NCBI GenBank assembly: GCA_029298735.1
Contig: JANSLP010000048.1
Coordinates: forward strand, 93,450-157,449
DNA from: Ophiostoma sp. CBS 140.51
Taxonomy: Eukaryota; Ascomycota; Sordariomycetes; Ophiostomatales; Ophiostomataceae
Direction: 5' to 3'
DNA length: 64,000 bases
Shown here one piece after another: positions 18,876 to 32,440 of the stretch (position 1 is the stretch's first letter; every line of letters begins with the position of its first letter). A program made the position numbers and the translations under genes. The notes beneath the pieces were generated by a model. The model made no database searches and was not told the origin of the DNA. It saw nothing but the letters and a program-made list of their open reading frames with translations.

Positions 18876-21657
18876 TTACCTCGGACATTCTTCTATGTCG
18901 TCAGCCGTGGTACAGGTGTGCCTGGTGGATGAACTGACAGACGACAGTAATGAAGACGTCGCCGTCCAACTGCCGGAGCCGCTGTCACTACCGATGTGGC
19001 GGACACTGGGCCCGCTACTCGTCGACATATAGCCGTGCGGTAGATTGGAGACCACGAGCGGCGGCAGTGGTGGTGCAACTTCCGAGGCAAATGTCGTTGT
19101 TTGGTCGGCGGATGGGTTGACTGGTTGCTCGTACACGAAGCTCGAATCTACCGATTCAAAGCAGTGGCCGGACGGTGGTATTGAGCCAAGGCCGTCGTTG
19201 GGAGCTCTGACATAGCCTTCCGATGCCATGGGATATGCTGCTTGTAGAGGATATCCCATATTACTCGCATTGTTGTTCGGTATTGTGCCCGTTTCTGAAA
19301 CACCACCGTGAGCAAACGACATAGGATCGGAGGTCATGCCATTGTCTGTATTGCCGTGTCCTATATTGTTGCTCCGCATAGACCATCCGACAGCCGGGGA
19401 TGGATCGCTGTTGTGGTATTGGTGCTGAAAGCGTGTAGGCCGTTGCTGGTCTTCGTAGCTGGCATCGGGCACCGTGTCACTGCGATTGTGGCGACTATAG
19501 CTGCCGGCATGAACCTGCAACGGTTGAGCCTGCATATAGGAATCGAAGTGTTCGGAATGTGTATAGGATGTTTCGTAGACTCCATCTCTCGCTCGTGAGT
19601 GGTCATCGAAGGCTGTCGGTGGTATACTGCTCGGTGCATGAGTTTCGGGCGTTGTCGTGCTGTGGAAGGTATGCTGGTGGTTGTTGCTGGCTATGCCGCT
19701 CACCAAGAAGCCGTGAATGCCTGTGCTCGATTGGGCCACAACTGTCTCTGTTGGGTGACGAGAGTGTGTCTTCGTCTTGTCAAGGGCCCGTGTTCCTCTG
19801 CCGTGACCACTTTCCCGTATCTTCTTTCTTCCCTTTCCCTTACCGCTTGTGTTGTCCAAGTCGTCCGGGCCGATATTGTGCAACGAGGCCGACTGTCGTT
19901 TGAGCGGCTGTCCATCGTCTAAAATTCCCGTGTCGTCCTGTTCTTCGAGTTTCGTCTTCCTCTCCGATCGGGTTGTGCGTCTGCTTCTGCTTCCGCCGTG
20001 GCCCTTGGGACCACTTCTCCCCACGCTGGACTGTCGACGGCGTCTTTGTCGGCTTGGTGGGGTATCTCCCGTGTCGGGATTAGTACTGTTACCATGGTTA
20101 TTATCACTCCTGCTTCCCGGGTTCCCGCTTGACATAGAAAAATAGGTAGTGCTCCGTACTGCTCCTGTGGTGGCCCAGCCCCCGCCCGGGGAATCACTCG
20201 ACTGGGTCGATCCTCGACGATTCGATGGTCCGGCTTCCCCGTCGTCGGTGTCTTGCGGCATCTCCTCCCCACTGCTACTGCGCCAGTCAGTACTGTCGTT
20301 TGAGCCGCTCCCGTTGGAGACCATCCTCCCTGTATGTCTTTTTGTCACATCAGGATTAGGCTCGTTCGTGGACTACACAATTACGACACAATAGGATGGA
20401 AAATGTGGGAATGGAAGAGGAAGAACATACTGCTTCAGTTGGTGCCGGTGCAACAAATCGGTCCGGAAGAAGATCTTGGTGCAGCCAGGGAATGTACACA
20501 TATGGCGAGGCTCGTCGTGGCTGAGCTGGTGGCGGCTATAAGGCATCCTATGTGTTAGTCGAAGTCGGTTCTATATGCCACGCGATGTTGCGATGTGTAT
20601 TTGTGGACTTGCCGCAAGTGCTCGGCTCGTGTGAAAGTCTGGCCTGTTGTTAGTAAAGGAACAGAAAGAGAGCCACGAGCATTCTGTGTGGGACTTACCC
20701 TGCGAGGCTCGCACATGTCACAGAAGTGGACAGGTTTGCCCTTTCTAGCGCGGCTCATCCGACGGGTCACAGGCGTGTATTCAAGCTCTTCCTGCTGGCT
20801 GGAAAACCCAGCCATGCCGCTGAAGCCTGTCATGTCGCCGTGCGCCATCGCCGAAGAGTCCATGCCGGGCATAGCGCCATAGTGATGCATGGCCGTGGCA
20901 TCGTAGGAGCCACTTATGGCTACCCCGGAGTTGTGTATAATAGGGGGGCTCTGCATGTGGCCATAACCGGCTCCTGCGTTGGTGTCCATATAATAGCCGC
21001 CGCGACCACCTCGGCTGCTTCCGTGATGGCCGTGGCCATGGTGAGGCTGCTGGTAGTATTGGCCTCCCGAAGAGGTTCCGTACTCGGCGCCGGGGTCCAT
21101 GGTGTACTGAGCCGAGGACTGGTCGTAGTCGTAGTCGTATGTTTCGTCAATGTCGTCGTCTTCGACGGCTTTGTGTTTGCCCTTGCCGCTGGACTTGCTC
21201 TTGGAGGAGTGGTGATGGCTGCTCTTGGAGCTGGATCCGGATGGTTTGGATGAGCTGCTGCTACCGCCACCGGAGGACTTGCTAGACTTGCTGGGTTTGC
21301 TGTTGCTTCCTCGGTAGACGAGTGTCGATGTGTTTCCGTGTGAAGATGAGCCGTCTGCTTCGTGTGTGTCTGATGAAGACAGGGTAGACGATGACCCTTT
21401 ATATTAGTTTTAGTGTCCCTTCGAAAGGGGGCGATGAAGGCAGAGCTGAATGGAAGTGGTGATATATAGTTTAAAAATAAAACGAAACGGCGAAGCGAGT
21501 GAAGGGAAGTGAGGAGAAGGGAAGATCGGTGCAGAAGAGGAAAGGGACTTGGATATGAAGACAGGATAGAAAAGAAGGATGGGGAGGACGGACTGTAAGA
21601 AGCTGGATGATACTCATCCTCGTTGTTGTTGTCGAGAATATATTTGAGGGACGACAT
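18876..21657 (-). CDS. C2H2 zinc-finger protein, five exons
   Basis: Predicted exons 21657-21594, 21396-20699, 20638-20613, 20535-20431 and 20337-18876 encode 784 residues. The fungal finger pair is rebuilt only by splicing. Finger 1 is C247-x2-C250 (HFCDMCEPRR), then TFTRAEHLR and RHQLSH with H265 and H269. Finger 2 is C276-x4-C281...H294-x4-H299 (CTFPGCTKIFFRTDLLHRHQ). Finger 1 is split over three exons, including a 26-nt exon, and intron 3 (20612-20536) begins GC rather than GT. Intron 1 (21593-21397, 197 nt) and the last acceptor (AAAAAG, 20338) are the least certain junctions. The N-terminus is Ser/Lys- and His/Gly-rich with an acidic EDDDIDETYDYDYD run; the ~480-residue C-terminal exon is Ser/Thr/Asn-rich and looks disordered. 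It is probably a transcription factor with unknown targets. Confidence 0.78.
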
Positions 21658-24600
21658 GGTGCCAAGTAGGTAAGAGAAAAGAGGAAGAAGATCGACGGGG
21701 AGGCTGTGGTTAGACGGACGTTGGCAAAAATAAAATAAAATAATAAACAAGCTGGCCGGTGGACAACGAGATGAGCTGAAGCAAGTAAACAAGCTGCTGC
21801 GGAAAATAGATATCAAGGGACAAAAATAAAACCAGGGGGTGAGAAAATATGTAGCATCCAAAGGGTGCGATAATACAGCAAGAGTGAAGAAAAAAAGGAA
21901 AGAAGGGAGAATGGGGTGGGATGGCAGGGGGGCGGAGGGGATGAACCGGCCGGCACAGAATACTGGCAGCTGGAAGAATGCAGGTCAGAAGTGAGGCTGG
22001 GCCAGCACAACAAAAAAAAGACGAATATAAAAAAAAATAATGCTCAAAAATAAAACCACTTGCGCGACAAGTTTTATATGATGAAAATAGAAAAGCAAAA
22101 AGCAAAATCCAAGGTGCCACGAAAATGGTAAAAATGAAGACGCAAGGAAGCAAAAATGCTCTGAAAACACGAGCTGAAAGAATCGCAAGCAAAAAATAGA
22201 AACAGAAACGAAACTAAAAAAAAGGCTGAATATGGGTATTAGGAGAGCTGTCTTTTGTAAAAATAGAAAGCTATTCCTAGAGCACAATGGCAAGTGTTGG
22301 GAGTCAATAAATGTTGGTCTTGTAGAGAAAGAAAACAAAAATCTTCGAAGGGCGAAAGGGGGTCGACGTGTAAGAAAGATGCAAGGGGATAGAAGTAGGG
22401 ACGTGGGCAAGGTTCATCCGGGTTGACGAGAAAAAAAATATCTTGCAGGTGGCCGAGCTGAACGTGGCAAGTTCTTTAGACAGAGATGAAGCGAAAGCGT
22501 GCGAGATGGGTGGGAAATATTAAACGTGATAGCGAAAGGACTCGGCCGAAATTGCAGAGTCTAGGATGACATGGTACCGCAGCACAGATCAGTTGAGAAA
22601 GGGCGTCTGTAGATAAGAAAGAAGAGACGAAGGAGGAAATTTTGAAATCCGATGCTCCCCTTTCAAATAAATAAAGATCATAGGGAGGAAGGAGAGATTT
22701 ATGGGATCTGATTAAAAGAAGCGAAGAGAAGAGATGCGAGAAAAATACGCCCAGCGTCATGCGGCCTTTTTTCTATTTCTTTTCAAAAGAAAAGAAAACA
22801 AATTTGCCCTTTTCCTTCCTTCCTTCTCATCCTCCTTTGGTTGTCCTCTCAGTTGTCAATCTTCAACGGGACAAAACTGCATGAGAAGGAGTGGAGGGTG
22901 TGGGACAAGGGAGGTCAACGAAATTGAGAGGCACAGTAGGGCACATCCGACGCCAGTGTTCAAGTTGCAACAAGGCAGATACTGGGAAGCAGAAGCGAGA
23001 AAATGTTGGTAGATGTTTGAGTTTTGAGCCTTGAGTTGAGCTCTCGGAGGCGAGATGAGCAGAGAAGCGGACAAATGGCCGGCGAACAGGCCTGAGGATG
23101 CGAGGGCATGTGGACGGTCGTACGAATATGCGCGTGTGGGTGGGTGAGAAAAAGGGGGCCGAGAGTGTTGGAGTGTTTGCCCGGGCGAGAAAAGCAAAGG
23201 GGGATGGAGATATGGAGAGAAAGAGAGGGCAGAAACAGTCTGCCGAAGAAGGCTCGCTGACCGGAGAGGTCTGTCGAAGAGGCCTGTCTTGCGCCTATGG
23301 GCGGATGACGACAAGGGGGAGGGGGGGTGTGGGATGTGGACGGTAAGCCAAAGCGAGGTAAAGCAAAAAGAATAATAGAATAATAAAATGGAACGAAGGA
23401 AGGAAATGGAGACGGTGGATCGGAGAGCCGAGAAGAGGCTGCATGAAGCGCACGACGCGTGAGCAAATAGATACCGACAGGCAGCGCAGGAAGGAGCCAA
23501 CGAGCAAGACAAAGCAAGAAGGAAAAAGGTACATAGTATGTCGGAGAAGAGGGAAGGAAGGGGCCCCTAACTGACCAAACGACAAAAATTGAGGCCAACC
23601 GCCAAACTAGGAAGGGACGACCTGGGACTGGACAACAACGACGCTGGCCTGGCACCCAACAGCGGCAATCGCTGTGCTCCGCGTGGGCAAGCGGCACCTC
23701 TAGACAGGGACGTAAGGGCAGCTTGTCCATCGTGGCCGCCATGCGTAAACTAAACTACGGAGTAATGATAATTCTCCTCTGTTTTTGCCTTGTCTCTTTT
23801 GTGCCTCTTTTTTTACTAGTCCGCTCTTTCCTAACCTTCCTGCCTGCTGTTCTTCTGCTGGATTTTAACGCGTATGCTCCTGCCTTGTTATGCCCATCGT
23901 GCCTTCCATCTCATCACATCACAGGGCCTCCATCCCGGTTCCTTCCTTTTTTACTATCAACAATTTCCCTTTGGGGCCGTCGTATGTCAATGCCAGGGGA
24001 GGAACGACCTTGAATGCACCTGCAATGTTCAAACCCCGTACGAAAACAGCAGCCGTCCCTGGCCCCCCTGCTCGTTGTCTCGCTCCTGCCCCATGTGCGC
24101 ACAGTCGTATGTATTGTCTTAAATTCCTTATTTTTTTTCTTTGCTTTTCTTTTTTCAATTTTTTTTTTTCAAATGGCATGCTTAACTTGACTAGGAAGTA
24201 TTAGTAAAAAGTTGCAATTTTGTCCTGGCCGCCTGTCTTCTCTTTCTTCACGCACGAGGCAAGATCGTTGCAGCAATGCTCGACGGGCTCCAGTTACATT
24301 GGTACCCATGTAGAACGTTTTTGTAGACGCCGGAGCCGAACACTTCGACGGTGCGGTTTTGGGGGGACCAGAAAGAAGGCAAGTAGGGGATCCAAGATCA
24401 AAAGAGAGAGAGTCGAAGGAAGCCAGGGTTGGGTGGTGGGGAAACACAGCCGAGAAGAGGCAAGCAGGGGATCCATTTAGAGAAGCAATCTGCGCACCTG
24501 ATTGCAGACGCAATGTGCTAAGATGGATAGCGAAGCGGATAGATGGAGTGGAAGACGCGACTGGAGAGGGTGCAACAATCCTACTTTGTACCAACAGAGC

Positions 24601-26800
24601 TTGTATCAACGCTTTGTCTCTTATTATGGGGACTTAACGAGTTAGGGGGACAAGGGAGAACGAGGTGAGGTGAACACGGAGACAATAATGAAACAGAATG
24701 AATAGCAAGAACAAAATTACAAGGGAGAAAAAGAACCAAGCAGAGCCACCAGAGTCACAGAAAAGGCCACCACTGCGGACGGCGTAGACGAAGTGACGAC
24801 AGCGAGACGAGGCAGCTGTGGTGAGAACCAACAAGCAGGAGGTAAAGTAGTTTGAGAGTTGATGCTGTGGGCTAGAGATGCTAGCGTGAGAGCCTGTAGG
24901 GATGGGTCGTCTAATCAAGGTATGACAGAATAAATAAAGATAAAAAGGAGGAGAAAAGTAAATAATAAAATAGCGGCAATGGAATAAAAGAATGGTGAAA
25001 AATAGAAAGGGAGACAAGAAAATAAAGGCTGCACGAAACTCAACGGCTGAAAAGGCACAACGCTAATTGGGAGATCATCGAGATGGCTGGCCCGAGAGAC
25101 ACGAAGAGGGGCCCGTTTTGGCGGCCAGGGTGTGAGTGGGAGTGGCGTAGTTGGGAAAGGGTTGAAATGGAGGGGGAATGACTGGGGGTGGGGTTCAAAG
25201 TGCAGCGTGCAAATGCAATATGCAGTGTGGACTTGAATGGATGTGTGATGTGTGAAGTGTGAGTGCTCGCATAGATAATAGGAGACTAGGGGATGAAGAT
25301 GGGACGATGATGGCTGACAGGGGGGGCGGGATAAAAAGAGAATAAAATAGGGAATTTGAATAAGAACAGAGAGACAGGTCAAGAAACGTGCAAGCTCAGA
25401 CCACAAGCAAAATGCTACCTCTACCCCAGAAGCTGAGCAGCTAGCCGCTGTCAAAAATGCCAAGTAAGGCGGGCTTTGCCTGTGTTACGGATGTCAAGGT
25501 AAAGAAGACAGCAATAATGTACACAAACTTTGTACGGCATACGGCATAGGCAAGTACAACAAAAATGCATACAAGTATTGAAGGAGCAGAAAAAGGAAAG
25601 AAAAGAATCAAGTATCAGCTTTCCCCAGCCCCCTTGTCGAAAATAAATAGATTACGGAGTACTCGGTATTCCCCGTGCTCTGAAGTACACTTGTGCTTGG
25701 ATCTCCAATTTTTTGGTCGTCTGGTCGCCTCTGCTTCGTCCGCCATTTCCCGCTTAACTCTTCGTGCAGAAAATAGGCGCCGGACTCTGTTGGGGGGCTT
25801 GCCCACACGGGCAGATATTTTGACCGGACGTGCCCCCCTTGACGAAAGGGCAGAAAAGACGAGCAGGCAAAAAATGCCAAAAGATTGAAGAGGTGGGCAG
25901 AATCGGCAAATAAGGGAGAGAAAAAGGAAAATGGAAAAGTAAAAAAAAATACTGGACCGGACAAAGACAGAACATCAGAGCGGCCCGTGGAAGAGGCCTA
26001 GCTCGATGGCCGGGCATTTCCCGTATTTGTACATTGCAGGCATTTGCAGGCGAAACAACGGGCGAGGAATTACGGAATAAAAAACGATGGCCAAGATGGC
26101 TAGATAGGATGGACCTTGTTCCTGGAGCAAGGAGCAAGGCAGAAACGGACAAGAATAATACAATAATCAACACTTCCGGTTTCTGTTCCTGTCCTTCCTG
26201 GTCTTCCTTACATTTTTTTTCTTGTTAATCCCTTCTTCTGACCCATTGACCGGCCTTCTTCCGCATTTGTCAATGGTGCGGTCGTGCTTTTTGCTGCCTC
26301 GCTTTGCCGCGAAATGTCTGGTATCTCTTCTCACCGGGCGCCTTCTTTCCGAGGAAAAAAGGGGGGCCAACGAACAAGAAAAAGGACTCGTTTGATTTTT
26401 GGGCTTCTCGTCTCTTACTCTATGGCGTACATCTCTCCATAATTTTTCGTTTCGTTTCGCCTTTTCCCTTATTTTCTCAGCGGCCAGCCCGCTTGGGGTC
26501 GCAAATATGGACTCTGGTCTTTTTCTCTGCCGCCCCTGTCCATGTTTTGACTCGTAAGTGTGGTACAAGAGTGGATAGAGCTGAAAAGCAGACGCAAAAA
26601 AGGCACAAATAAGGCACGAAAAGGCACTCGGTCCAGGCTCGTTGACGGAGTATTCCTGCAAAGAAAATCAAAGGGCAAGGTACTCTGCCTTCGTCGGGAG
26701 TGCTCCGTAGAGAGAGGGGAAAAGGGACCGTATCCATTCTTAGTGCACCGTTGGGGCCAATATCGTGCGTGAGGCAAGAGGTGCCCCATACTACACAATA
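21658..26800. other. Gene-poor region, part 1
   Basis: No gene could be supported. The first ~1.8 kb upstream of the zinc-finger gene is AT-rich with many short A-runs on the + strand (a T/C-rich leader for the minus-strand gene). Further right, purine-rich and pyrimidine-rich patches alternate. The longest open frame (minus strand, about 22960-23742, 260 codons) is Ser/Pro/Leu-rich with no domain and no third-position bias, so I do not call it. Long 5' UTRs, non-coding RNAs or decayed sequence are all possible. Confidence 0.45.
24378..24475 (+). repeat. Imperfect 17-bp direct repeat
   Basis: GGCAAGTAGGGGATCCA at 24378-24394 and GGCAAGCAGGGGATCCA at 24459-24475 differ at one base and are 81 bp apart. 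No open frame or element explains them. Confidence 0.6.
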
Positions 26801-29800
26801 GTGCGTGCTACATAGATGAAGAAAGAGATGTTGGGGGCAGAAACGGGAAGGTACACCCTGAATGGAGGGGGGGGGGGCAAGTCACTATTCGATTATCTCG
26901 ACGCCAGAGGCAGAAGAGGAAAGAGCAAAGAAGAAGGAAGAAGCAAAAGAAGATTCAGAATCAAGCTGCAGAGGAAGGAACAGAGAATAGAAGTAAACGA
27001 GGGAAAGAACGAACGAACCAACGGTGGATCGAGGGGCCAGAACGAGATCATCATCGTGCAGCAGCAAAGCAGAGATCGAAGAACTGAAGAGGAGAAACAG
27101 ATGATTTGCAAGAGGAAAAATCCACAGGAAATCCTCACGAGAACTACAAAATCTACAAAAACCGCAAAAACAAAGCCGTGAGTATCAAACGATCTTCAGG
27201 CAATTATTTCCGTGCCCGTTGAACTTTTGCTAGTGACAATGGCGGAACAACTAGCATGCATCCGCGGCGCGGGGGCTGCATAGTGGGACATGTGCCTTTT
27301 CGTGTCTGCTTCCATGGTTTATCAGCTGTCTTTCGAGCCTTCTTGCTGCCCAGTTTCTTCCTGATTTCTATCTCTGTTCTTCTCTCCTTCCTTGATATTT
27401 TACTAGGACACAAGCACTCTATCTCGCGTGCGTTAGGAAGAGGCACAGAAGGGATGGGGTCGAAAAGAGGAAAAGGGCCGTCCCTTGATAGGGGGCAATA
27501 GGGGGCCAATATCGGGCTGCTGCCTTGTCTTAATTTTTCATGTTTTGTCTGATCTGATCTGGCCGTTTGAAGGCATCCATCACCTCTCCATCATTTTATC
27601 ATCTACAGCATATTCGTATGCAGACTTTATTTTTATGTTTCGTTTCAGGAGAGGGGCAGATGTGCCAAGTGACCCTCCATCATGTTCCAACAGAGCCTCT
27701 TAGGGCGCAATATCGTGTGCATATGCTCGAGGCGCAGGGACGGTTGTCATGTGGTTTTGCGTGCGTGTGTGTGGAAGCGAGAAAGTGTGTATCCTTGCCT
27801 GGTCTCCACAAGATGGTATGTCTTTTGTTTTTCCCTTTTCCGTGCCTTAGTGTAGGGCGGAAGATGCAAGGGTGTGGCACTGGACCGGCCCTACTTTCGT
27901 AGTTAGGTGGCAGATATTGTGCAAACAGAAAGGCAAAGGGGCGACCGGAGAGAGCAATGAAAAAAAAGGCAGGCGACGAAATGGAAAAAGGAAGAGAAAA
28001 GAGAGCGAGGACGATAAAACAATAAAATCATTAAAGCAGGGGTTGGAAAGACTCAACAAAGAAGATTGACCTCACAGGAGAGGTGCAGATGGAGTGCATC
28101 TGACAGGCTGCATCTGACATGCAGCTTTTATGTTGTGACACCATCCATCAACGACGACGCAACAGGCTGTCCAGCAAGAGAGCGCAGTTGAACCAGATTA
28201 AGCCGTGTAGGTCATCATAAGAGGGGCGTCCATATGCGTATGCAGCGCAAGCCTCCTTTGTCTATCCACACCTCTTTTTTATGCAGGCCAGTTCCCCCGT
28301 CCCGCTTTCCCTTTTCACTTTTGATGTTAAAAAAAACGATCTTGCTCAATCTGCTCAAAAACGACGTCGCTGTGCATCTCGTTCTTCAGCGCGCTAAATA
28401 GAAGGAGGGAGGGGGCCAAATTTGCCGTGTGACAGACCGTTTGAGCTCTCACTGTAATCCATACGTCTTTCCCCGTAGGAGAGTCGGGCAAACTCTCTGA
28501 GCGTTGCATCATTAGTGGGCAACGGCCGACAGCCAGCGGTCTCACCTGCGCGGCTATTTCCAACACGATGTGTCAACAGGGCTCAGACTGGCCCTTGCCT
28601 TCTTTTTTGCTTCTCTTTCTCTTTGGTGGAGAGAGCGAACCTGCCCCTTCTCTATTCTGTGCTCCTGCCTGGATTTTCCAAGCTATATTGTTGAAATGAA
28701 CAAGGATGGAAGCAGCGGCTTAGATTGTAGGAAGGTGCAAGTTGGCACAATTTTAATGGCTTCAGTAAATCGGAAGGCAAGGCCAAAGAAAATAAACAAG
28801 AGAAGAAGAACGTGTTCATACAGAGAAAGAGCGACCGTATAATAGGGAAGAGAAACACACAGAATACAAACAAAGGAATTTTACCAACTCACACTTTGCT
28901 TCATTCTTCAACATCCGCACCTCACGTATGCTCGACATCTCTACAACCGATACCAACCATTCTGCGGCATACATACGATGCACGTTGTCCAAAGAGGTCA
29001 AATCTAGGGCCAGACAAAAGGTACAATGCAGCAGAAAGGACCAAAGATTGCCCGAGCCGCAGAGAGTGTTCTTGCTCCTTTTCCACACCCACGGCAGAGG
29101 AGAGACGCAGGCAGTTCTGCGTTTGGCTGTCGGTGGACGACAGGTAATAGCCAACAAGGGGGGGGGGGGGAATGTGACAGAGACAGGGAACGGAAGAGGG
29201 ACTCTCGAAGCCCGTTGTGGTCTTCCGGGACGCCGTGGTCGCCGCACAGCGTTGCAGCAAGTAACTGTCGAAGCGTCTGTGGTTGCATTGTGCCAGGCCA
29301 CGACCCCAGTGCCAGGAGCAGGATCAGGCCCAGGACCACGCCCCCAGAACTGGGTGTCATGGCAGTTACAAAGTTTGTGCAGGCGAGGCAAATGCGAGGC
29401 CGGCCAGGCCTGGGCCGTGGCCTGGCCGCTTGAATCCAGACCAACCAAGGCTTACTATAGCCAAAACGGGAAGAATGGAAAAGAAAGGCGCAGGTTCTGC
29501 GGCAAGAATCAAGGCGGGATGTGAGGTTGTTTGCTCATGAACTTTTTTTGCCTTCCATTCTTTCCTGCGCGCGTCTGCTTTCGTGCCAACATTCTCTATT
29601 TGGACACTTCGGCCCGGATTCTGGCAGCATCGCCCTCGCCTCTCTCGGCTGTTCACCCCCATCCCATGCCGAGACTGACCTGGGATAGAGGTGCTTCGCC
29701 GCAACAATACACAGACACGGAACCAAACAATGAAAGCGTGAACCTGCACATAAATCTGCACGCAGCCTGTTTGTGCATGTTTGATTTTTTCCGCCCCCTG

Positions 29801-32440
29801 TAAATGTTCTGTTCATCGACAGCTATTATCGCCGTCTACTGCTGCATGCATCATCGTCAAAGAAATGCGCTCGATGTGCATATGGCCTGGCCATGTTTGC
29901 TGTGTTCATGCTTGTACATGCTTGTGCATGCGTTTTTACATGCTGGGAGTGCACTAGCTCGCCCTGCAGGTGCACAGCCTAACCCGTCGGCGGGTATTTT
30001 ATGCAAGGGCCGTGCGAGAGAGTAACTGAGTGGCCGGCCAGAATGGCCATGGCCAGCCATGGCAGGGGTATTTGGGGGATTGTGGTGGTGGTGATACGAA
30101 CACATCATGTGTAGGACGACGATGGGCGATTGCTGATGCAAGATAAATCGTCAAAAATACTAGATGTAAGAAACAATCAAAAGAACACACATACAAACGA
30201 AAAATTCGTCATGGAAAAGAAAGACGTCTTTAATGCATGGCGCAGCAAATCGAGAGGCCCAAAAAGAGGCCAGAATCGGCATCGTTCGCCCGACTTTCCA
30301 AAAGCCGTGCCGCATGCATCCGAGCATAGGCAATTGGGCGCATCGGCAGAGGCCCATTGGGGCAAAAGATGGAGGTCGGCCATTTTTATTATTTGAGTCC
30401 CAAAACGGAAAACGAAGAGAAGGATCTGAGACAAAAAGGAAGCTTTTTGGCAAAGAAAGAAGAATCGTGTCTCCAACTCCCGCCATTTATCGTAAGATAT
30501 TGCATCGTCAGATCCAGCCCCTTACGTCGTGGTTCAGCTGTGACAAAAATAACAAACTGCAGCAAGGAAGAAAAACGAGTACCAAAATAAAAGCAGGAGA
30601 TGGTTTATTTAGAGAAGAAAAATATGAGAACCTTCCTGGATTGCAGAGACAAAGTACACATTTATTTATCAGCCTCATCTTGTCATCTCATTTCTTGTAT
30701 TATGAATCTTTGGGTAAGACTCGTATCGAGATCTTTTGTGATCTTCCACGTCGATATTTCAGATAAAATTCTACGAAGTAGGCCATGGTATTCTGCATTT
30801 ACTAAAATTTATAGTGTACTTTAACAACATTTTTGGGTCTACCTTTCTTTTTCTGCTGACCTACACCCCTATTTTACTGTCTTCTTTTCTCCTTTTCTTT
30901 GATCGCTCCTTCCCCGACTTCTGTGTTTTTCGTTAGACCCACAATTCTGGGGCTAGAGGGCTTGGGGGAAGGCGCGGGCGCTTAAAAAGTGGGTTATTTT
31001 TAGACCGACTGCCCTTTTTCCTCTTTCCACGAGAGAAGGCTCGCTCTGTGTGGCCCAAAATTCAACCCCACACCACAGTGAGGCTGCACTGGGAGCGTCT
31101 ACGTCGTCTTTTATCCTACAAAATTCTCAACACCGACTCAACTCCGTTCTCCGTGCTGCGTACCTATCGGGCCTGTCCCTGCGCAAAATGGTACAGAGAT
31201 AGGAAACTCGTAAAGGCAATTTTTATCTCTCAAAAAATTAGAAGAAGCGAGACAAGCGAGGGAGGCGACGAATGTATTTTTGAAAAAAGAATTAAGAAAA
31301 TAGATTCGGGCAAAATGCAGCACGCAAGAGAACAAACTGACGCAGCATGAGAAGATTGACAAAGACGCGACAGGCGCAAATAGCTACAAGCGATGCTCTT
31401 TGCCTCAGACATCCGCGGATAAAGGTTTGTGGCCGTGCAGATTCGCATAGTAAGAGCTGAATAATAATATACGACTTCTGCGTCTGTATCATCAGACGCG
31501 GCAGCAGTTGCGGAGAGAAGGAAGGGATAAAATAAACAAACGGGCTGTGGCTGTGCAGGCAGCATCAGGACCCGAGATAACAAATATAGAAAGCCAACAT
31601 ATGTGGAACACGAGGCTGAAGGATTCGACAAAAATAACGACAGTACCTAAAAGGACCAAAAGGACCCAAATAGGGACAAAAAACGTCAAGAATAAAGTGA
31701 GACTGAAGGACTGCAACGGTATTAAGCGGCTCAAAATGCTGAGATTTAGCTGGAGGTAGGTGAGACGCGTGCGCCAGTGCCGCATCCTACGATGCATCTG
31801 CCGTCCGGAACGTTGAGATCCCGGGAGAGAGATGTTTATTTTAGGGCCGAGCGGAAGGATGGATCTCATCGACAGATTAAATGTGGTGTCAGAATGACAG
31901 GACCAAGGCAGTCAAAGGTGGTGAGAATCGGCTCCATCTCGGGACGACGGGAAGCCATGCTGCGGCACGTCAGCTTCAACGTCGTCTGATATTCTGACTA
32001 CCAAAGGACGTGCGGCTGAAGTTTGTGCAACACAGCTATCAATATCGTCAACGACGTCCTACATGGAGCTGGTCCTGCCCACTATGCTTTGTATCTTGGT
32101 TTGGTCTGGGTCCCTTCATTCCTATGTAGGTGTAACTACCGAGCACTGTGGTATGGCGAGACTTTCACTTTCTTGCAGCTTTCTTCATTTGTTTATATTC
32201 TAATTCAAAAAAAAAAAAAACACAAATCGGCGCAAAGGTAGATCGAAGGATGGTTACTGGTGTTTGTTTATTCTAGACTGTCGACATTGTCAACGACAGC
32301 AATTGCTAGAGTTAATCAGTGGCGAGCACGTGTGGGTTAATGGGCAATAAACAAAGTAAACAGAGTGATGATCGATACTAAGGATGAATGCGAGACTGAA
32401 GAATAGAGACATGAGAATACATGTGCAACGTCAAGGCTGT
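26801..32440. other. Gene-poor region, part 2
   Basis: No gene could be supported on either strand. The stretch contains homopolymer runs (G-run near 29160, A-run near 32208), GGCC-rich patches near 29400 and 30035, and ATGC-rich sequence near 29910-29945. Open frames are short, mutually overlapping and without codon bias. Confidence 0.45.
29292..29426. promoter_or_regulatory. Cluster of four GCCAGG hexamers (PacC-like sites)
   Basis: GCCAGG occurs at 29292-29297, 29311-29316, 29403-29408 and, on the other strand, 29421-29426. GCCARG is the published binding core of the ambient-pH regulator PacC. About one such hexamer is expected per 500 bp, so four in 135 bp is dense, but the local GC-rich composition inflates this and no gene lies nearby. 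Confidence 0.2.

Noticed and set aside
22960..23742. A 260-codon minus-strand frame in the gene-poor region
   Set aside because: It is Ser/Pro/Leu-rich from pyrimidine-rich DNA, lacks third-position bias, domain and splice signals, and overlaps equally open frames.
25650..25675. TACGGAGTACTCGGTA-like near-palindrome, possible transposon end
   Set aside because: The palindrome is imperfect, no second terminal repeat or target-site duplication was found, and no transposase remnant lies nearby.
26753..27514. Exact 13-mer GGGGCCAATATCG at 26753 and 27502, with a similar copy near 27703
   Set aside because: Dozens of identical 13-mer pairs are expected by chance in 64 kb, and no surrounding sequence is shared.
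28816..29448. A 210-codon minus-strand frame
   Set aside because: It overlaps similarly long frames on both strands and has no family-like motif or codon bias.
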